From an uncultured Clostridia bacterium (GTDB taxonomy: Bacteria; Bacillota; Clostridia; TANB77; CAG-508), in assembly GCA_904387305.1 (NCBI GenBank), contig CAJFLB010000023.1, positions 1-47,601 of the forward strand: DNA of 47,601 nucleotides, given 5' to 3'. Below the pieces are notes generated by a model. The model saw only the letters and a program-made list of their open reading frames with translations, did not search any database and was not told the DNA's origin. The position numbers and the translations under genes are program-made. Of the stretch, positions 44,436 to 47,601 are shown one piece after another. The stretch's first letter is position 1. Each line of letters begins with the position of its first letter.

Positions 44436-44699
44436 ATGGAAGTTTTAAAAATTTCATCAAAATCAAATCCTAATTCAGTAGCAGGAGCAATTGCTGGATT
44501 AGTAAAAGAATCAAACAAAGCAGAAATGCAAGCAATCGGAGCAGGAGCATTAAATCAAGCGGTAAAAGCAGTTGCAATAGCAAGAGGCTTTGTAGCACCA
44601 TCAGGTGTGGACTTAGTTTGTATACCTGCATTTGCAGAAGTGGAGGTAGAAGGAGAAGATAGAACAGGTATCAAATTGATAGTGGAATCAAGAGGATAA
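44436..44699 (+). CDS. spoVS: Stage V sporulation protein S
   Basis: ATG at 44436 with AGGAGG upstream; a longer in-frame ATG at 44397 has no ribosome site and adds 13 lysine-rich residues. The 87-residue product is almost fully conserved with SpoVS: MEVLKISSKSNPNSVAGAIA, EMQAIGAGALNQAVKAVAIARGF and DLVCIPAFAEVEVEGEDRTGI. It has an Alba-like fold and affects entry into sporulation and coat formation. Strong own promoter and terminator suggest a monocistronic, highly expressed gene. Confidence 0.98.
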   Translation: MEVLKISSKSNPNSVAGAIAGLVKESNKAEMQAIGAGALNQAVKAVAIARGFVAPSGVDLVCIPAFAEVEVEGEDRTGIKLIVESRG

Positions 44700-44707
44700 G
44701 GATAAAT

Positions 44708-44737
44708 AACAGACTGCGAAATAGCAGTCTGTTTTGT
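44708..44737 (+). terminator. Terminator of spoVS
   Basis: AACAGACTGC (44708-44717) pairs perfectly with GCAGTCTGTT (44724-44733), followed by TTGTT. Confidence 0.8.
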
Positions 44738-44740
44738 TAA

Positions 44741-44845
44741 TTGAGGGATTTTGGGGACGGACTCATTTTTCCCTTTTTCAATAATATTTTTTTCTTATTT
44801 AAATTTGAAAAAGGGAAAAATGAGTCCGTCCCCAAAATCCCTCAA
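44741..44845. repeat. MITE-like hairpin with perfect 41-bp arms
   Basis: Left arm 44741-44781 and right arm 44805-44845 are perfectly complementary with a 23-base AT-rich loop. The outer 38 bases of each arm are the same as the inner part of the ends of the 13141-14192 element (GGGGACGGACTC core). Confidence 0.9.
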
Positions 44846-44920
44846 TGGGACACTTGACAATCATAAAATATTATGAAAAAATACAAACGATAAAACTAAG
44901 AATAGAAGGAGGACTAAAAA

Positions 44921-45382
44921 ATGGAAAAAAAGAGAGGATTTGAAATTGCAAAAGGATTTGAGGATAAACAAATAAATCTTCCAATTAGAAAAACAAAATA
45001 TAGTGCAGGATATGATATAGAAGCAGCAGAAGATACAGTAATCCCAAGTTTTAAAAAGGGAACAAATCCAACATTAGTAAAAACAGGATTAAAAGCATAT
45101 ATGCAAGATGATGAGGTGTTATTATTATATAATCGCAGTTCTAATCCAAAAAAGAAAGGATTAATTATGGCAAATAGTGTAGGTGTCATAGATAAAGACT
45201 ACTATGGTAATCAAGATAATGATGGTCATTTCATGTTTGCTTTTTATAACATCAAGGAAGAAGACATAATTATAAAAAAAGGTGAGGCAATTGGACAAGC
45301 AATTTTTCAAAAATATTTAGTAACAGATGATGATGTAGCAGAAGGAGAAAGAGTTGGTGGATTTGGTTCAACAACAAAATAA
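44921..45382 (+). CDS. dut: Deoxyuridine 5'-triphosphate nucleotidohydrolase (dUTPase)
   Basis: ATG at 44921 with GGAGGA upstream. The 153-residue trimeric-type dUTPase shows the five motifs in order: SAGYDIEAAED, NRSSNPKKKG, NSVGVIDKDYYGN, GEAIGQAIFQKY and the glycine-rich end RVGGFGSTTK. It converts dUTP to dUMP and keeps uracil out of DNA. It is slightly unusual in having a 20-residue N-terminal extension. Not clearly in an operon with its neighbours. Confidence 0.95.
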   Translation: MEKKRGFEIAKGFEDKQINLPIRKTKYSAGYDIEAAEDTVIPSFKKGTNPTLVKTGLKAYMQDDEVLLLYNRSSNPKKKGLIMANSVGVIDKDYYGNQDNDGHFMFAFYNIKEEDIIIKKGEAIGQAIFQKYLVTDDDVAEGERVGGFGSTTK

Positions 45383-45453
45383 TTTCTAAAAATAAACAAA
45401 AAAAATTCTTCTTAGAGCGATAAGGGTTACAGCAAAAAGATACATAAAAAATG

Positions 45454-45484
45454 ACGGTAATGGCTTTGACTTTTACCGTTTTTT
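45454..45484 (+). terminator. Terminator of dut
   Basis: ACGGTAA (45454-45460) pairs with TTACCGT (45473-45479), followed by TTTTT. It overlaps the -35 box of the next promoter. Confidence 0.75.
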
Positions 45485-45494
45485 GTTGTATAAT
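45466..45494 (+). promoter_or_regulatory. Promoter of the carD gene
   Basis: TTGACT (45466-45471), 17-base spacer, perfect TATAAT (45489-45494), inside the dut terminator region and about 100 bases before carD. A separate TTGACA at 45534 has no good -10 partner. Confidence 0.65.
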
Positions 45495-45596
45495 AGATAT
45501 GGTTAAAAAATCCAATAAAGTTATTAAAAGGTATTGACATAACTTTATTATATTTTTTCTGCCAAATAAATTAAAATGCTGAAAGGAGTGACTTAC

Positions 45597-46172
45597 ATGT
45601 TCAATGTAGGAGACAAAATTGTATACCCAATGCACGGGGCAGGAACAATAGATGCAATAGAAGAAAAAGATATTTTAGGACAAAAACAGTCTTATTATAT
45701 TTTAAAAATGCCAGGTGAGGTTAAAGTAATGATACCAACTGCAAAAGCAGAAGAAGTTGGGGTTAGAAATATAATTAACAAAGAATCAGCAGATAAAGTA
45801 TTTGGAGTTTTAGAACAAGACGAAACAGCTATGGATAAAAATTGGAATAAACGCTATAGAGATAATATGGAAAAGATGAAGAGCGGAGATATTTATGAAA
45901 TAGCTGATGTCGTTAGAAATTTAAGCTTTAAACAAAAAGAAAAAGGACTTTCAACAGGAGAGAAAAAAATGTTAAACAATGCAAAACAAATTTTAGTTAG
46001 TGAATTAGTTTTAGCAGAACATGCAACACAAGAAGAAGTAGAACAATTAGTTGAAAATAAAATTAACACATCATTTATGATGTTTAGAGCAGATGATGTA
46101 TCAACAGAAAGTGTGGTAAATAAATTTATACCTTTTGAAGGTACAGAAGGAACAGGAACAGATAATACTTAA
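45597..46172 (+). CDS. CarD/CdnL-family RNA polymerase-binding regulator
   Basis: ATG at 45597 with AAAGGAG at 45582-45588 upstream; an earlier in-frame ATG at 45576 lies before the ribosome site. The 191-residue protein starts with the RNA-polymerase interaction domain (MFNVGDKIVYPMHGAGTIDAIEE) and has a helical C-terminal domain (NWNKRYRDNMEKMKSGDIYE, KGLSTGEKKMLNNAKQILVSE). CarD/CdnL binds the polymerase beta subunit and stabilises open promoter complexes, often at rRNA and housekeeping promoters. A hairpin terminator follows at 46185-46209. Confidence 0.93.
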   Translation: MFNVGDKIVYPMHGAGTIDAIEEKDILGQKQSYYILKMPGEVKVMIPTAKAEEVGVRNIINKESADKVFGVLEQDETAMDKNWNKRYRDNMEKMKSGDIYEIADVVRNLSFKQKEKGLSTGEKKMLNNAKQILVSELVLAEHATQEEVEQLVENKINTSFMMFRADDVSTESVVNKFIPFEGTEGTGTDNT

Positions 46173-46184
46173 ATTTAACCCATG

Positions 46185-46216
46185 AGAAGCCTAATGAATA
46201 CAGGCTTCTTAAAATT
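46185..46216 (+). terminator. Terminator of the carD gene
   Basis: AGAAGCCT (46185-46192) pairs with AGGCTTCT (46202-46209), then T/A-rich sequence. Confidence 0.65.
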
Positions 46217-46249
46217 TTAATAAAAATTAAAAAAATATAGGAAAACCTA

Positions 46250-46278
46250 TTGACAAAAAAAAGAACAAATATTATAAT
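46250..46278 (+). promoter_or_regulatory. Consensus sigma-A promoter of tRNA-Leu
   Basis: TTGACA (46250-46255), 17-base spacer, TATAAT (46273-46278): a perfect consensus 36 bases before the tRNA. Confidence 0.9.
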
Positions 46279-46313
46279 ATCTATTGTCGTCGAGATAAAA
46301 CCAGTTTAAATAT

Positions 46314-46401
46314 GCAGATGTGGCGGAACTGGTAGACGCACAGGACTTAAAATCCTGCGGTTGAATAAACCGTGCCGGTTCGATTCCGGCCATCTGCACC
46401 A
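46314..46401 (+). tRNA. tRNA-Leu (anticodon UAA), CCA encoded
   Basis: Acceptor GCAGATG (46314-46320) pairs with CATCTGC (46391-46397), then A and encoded CCA. Anticodon stem CAGGA/TCCTG with loop CTTAAAA gives anticodon TAA. A long variable arm (CGGTT-GAATA-AACCG) marks a class II tRNA, and the T arm is GCCGGTTCGATTCCGGC. 88 bases in all. Confidence 0.97.
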
Positions 46402-46617
46402 ATAACGTTTTTTTCGAAACTAATAGAACAAAATAAAGTTGCTTTATATTTTGGAAATAACATTAAGTCAATATAGCCGTCAAACATAGTCAAATTTTGA
46501 GAAAAATTAATGAATTTGTTGAAAAAAATTTTATAATATGCAATAATTGTATTATCATAACGAAAATATATAGATTATTTAATTTAAGATAATTTTTTAC
46601 ATAGATAGGAAGTGTGC

Positions 46618-46956
46618 ATGTTATATAATATAATATTATCTTTAGCTTTCACTATACTTATTGAATTTACAGTTTCTATTTTCTGTGGGATAAATAAGAA
46701 GATTGATTTATTATATATAATTTTAATAAATATATTGACAAATCCTAGTACTGAACTAATAAATTTATTAATTAAAGATAGTAGTTTTCATTATCCAATA
46801 ATTTTTACTATAGAAATTTTAATAATAATTATTGAGTCTCTTTTTTATAAAAAAGTATTAAAAGAAGAAAAAATTAATTTTTTATACTTATCTATAATAA
46901 ACAATGTATGCTCTTATGTGATTGGAGTTATGTTTAATTTAGGAGGAGGCATATGA
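46618..46956 (+). CDS. Small membrane protein with four helices, unknown function
   Basis: ATG at 46618 with AGGAAG 5 bases upstream; a GTG at 46612 overlaps that site. The 112-residue protein is almost entirely hydrophobic with about four membrane helices and the motif IILINILTNPSTELINLL in the second, which I have seen as a pattern in small clostridial membrane proteins without known function. Ends with FNLGGGI. It overlaps the next gene by 4 bases (ATGA), so the two are translationally coupled. Confidence 0.75.
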   Translation: MLYNIILSLAFTILIEFTVSIFCGINKKIDLLYIILINILTNPSTELINLLIKDSSFHYPIIFTIEILIIIIESLFYKKVLKEEKINFLYLSIINNVCSYVIGVMFNLGGGI

Positions 46957-47393
46957 AAAAAATTATAAAAAAAGCATCTTGTATATTTTTTATATTAATA
47001 AGTGTATTATGTACAAGAGTATTTGCTAATATGACAATTGAAGCATCTGAAAAAAGCATGAAATTCTATGATGAGCATAAATTTCTTATAGAATCAACGC
47101 AAATTATTTCTCAAATTCTGGAATTAGCATTTTTGGTTTTTGTTATAGTTATACCAATTATAATTATTTATAAAAAAGTAAAATTAAAAAACAATCAAAA
47201 TGACAGAAACAAATATATTATTAAAACACTAGGATTAGCTGAATTATTATTTATTTTTAATATATTTATTTCATATGCAGCTGAAGTAGCAAAATATGGA
47301 AGTGAAAGCGTATTGTATTGTAATATTTTTATTATTATAGTTTCATTAGCAAATATTGGAATAATATTATTTAAATTGTTAAAAAAGATGTAA
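46953..47393 (+). CDS. Secreted/membrane protein coupled to the preceding gene, unknown function
   Basis: ATG at 46953 overlaps the stop of the previous gene; GGAGGAGG lies upstream. The 146-residue protein has an apparent signal peptide (residues 1-26, with a basic start and CIFFILISVLCTRVFA), an external segment of about 30 residues, and then three membrane helices (about 52-73, 91-108 and 121-143). Family not recognised. The coupling to the preceding four-helix protein suggests a two-component membrane complex. Confidence 0.75.
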   Translation: MKKIIKKASCIFFILISVLCTRVFANMTIEASEKSMKFYDEHKFLIESTQIISQILELAFLVFVIVIPIIIIYKKVKLKNNQNDRNKYIIKTLGLAELLFIFNIFISYAAEVAKYGSESVLYCNIFIIIVSLANIGIILFKLLKKM

Positions 47394-47402
47394 AAAACTG
47401 CT

Positions 47403-47430
47403 TTAACAATTATAGACTTTATGCTAAAAT
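47403..47430 (+). promoter_or_regulatory. Promoter for a possible small RNA
   Basis: TTAACA (47403-47408), 16-base spacer, TAAAAT (47425-47430), just after the last gene; no gene follows within the window. Confidence 0.5.
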
Positions 47431-47436
47431 AAAAGA

Positions 47437-47552
47437 ACAAAATGATTGATATTTGTATCAATCGTCAAGAGAACCATAAAGTTGTAAATAACTACTTCGT
47501 TGGCACCATTAGAACACCAAGTGTTTCGGAAGATTCAAACTTGGTGTTTTAA
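47437..47552 (+). ncRNA. Candidate small non-coding RNA ending in a terminator
   Basis: Between the promoter-like boxes and a strong terminator there is no reading frame with a ribosome site. The RNA could form a hairpin GATTGATA/TATCAATC (47444-47463), a small AGTT-GTAAAT-AACT stem, and a terminator hairpin AACACCAAGT (47513-47522) with ACTTGGTGTT (47539-47548) followed by TTTT. Length about 115 bases. It may instead be the 3' region of the membrane-gene transcript. Confidence 0.4.
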
Positions 47553-47601
47553 TTTTAAAAATAGTCAAAGTTCTAACAAAAGTTCTAACACTTTTCCAAA
47601 A

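Noticed and set aside
45534..45562. TTGACA promoter directly before carD
   Set aside because: No acceptable -10 box at 16-18 bases; the upstream TTGACT-17-TATAAT fits better.
47567..47592. Tandem AAAGTTCTAACA repeat at the right edge, possible CRISPR or attachment site
   Set aside because: Only two units without spacers, and the window ends; no basis for a call.

Overview
The window is a stretch of very AT-rich chromosome from a spore-forming (or spore-former-derived) member of the Clostridia. Evidence is the complete spoIIIAA-AH operon, the rny-ymdB-spoVS cluster, a T-box in front of ileS, Gram-positive style Shine-Dalgarno sites (AGGAGG), frequent TTG/GTG starts and strong A/T codon bias. 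The species cannot be named from sequence alone; an uncultured low-GC gut-type clostridium would fit. Nearly all genes are on the + strand.

Layout. 1-2966: end of an Ig-like surface protein, a small membrane-anchored protein, a predicted HExxH protein and a convergent acidic minus-strand gene. 3119-8732: a beta-lactam-response-like cluster with two BlaI-type operator dyads on a sigma-A promoter, blaI, blaR1 (metalloprotease part kept, penicillin-binding sensor replaced by a DUF4825-like tail), a GLUG-like anchored protein and a MecA/PBP5-type class B penicillin-binding protein. 8985-14192: a DUF1016 nuclease gene with an odd palindrome, an old-yellow-enzyme reductase, a decayed 5'-nucleotidase remnant, metG, and a 1.05-kb element with 73-bp inverted ends. 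14292-17658: polysaccharide deacetylase and a large unknown protein. 18165-23870: spoIIIAA-AH, interrupted by palindromic repeats at three gene junctions. 24144-28387: accC, accD, accA, fabI (fatty-acid synthesis entry; no accB here). 28848-33517: Rpn-type nuclease, T-box, ileS. 33761-34504: an IS200-like/RAYT transposase. 34813-41299: NatA/NatB-like ABC exporter, ProX editing hydrolase, class III fructose bisphosphatase, DUF3006 protein and a ComEC-like metallo-beta-lactamase-fold protein. 41737-46401: rny, ymdB, spoVS, dut, carD, tRNA-Leu(UAA). 46618-47552: two small membrane proteins and a possible small RNA.

The most unusual aspect is the density of palindromic, non-coding elements. I count at least ten, in several sequence families, almost all in intergenic gaps: (a) G-rich GGGACG palindromes; (b) a three-hairpin element in three copies whose stems differ in sequence but keep the same architecture, which looks like covariation; (c) elements bounded by an AATCAGCATCTTGC box; (d) a 223-bp palindrome with perfect 40-bp arms; (e) a long-arm element with 73-bp ends and a closed MITE-like form 30 kb away. 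They split operons (spoIIIA, natAB, acc), appear to truncate SpoIIIAA, and provide the stop codons of ileS and fbp. A single RAYT transposase gene with a good promoter lies among them and is the obvious candidate mobiliser for some families. No CRISPR array, rRNA or prophage is seen.
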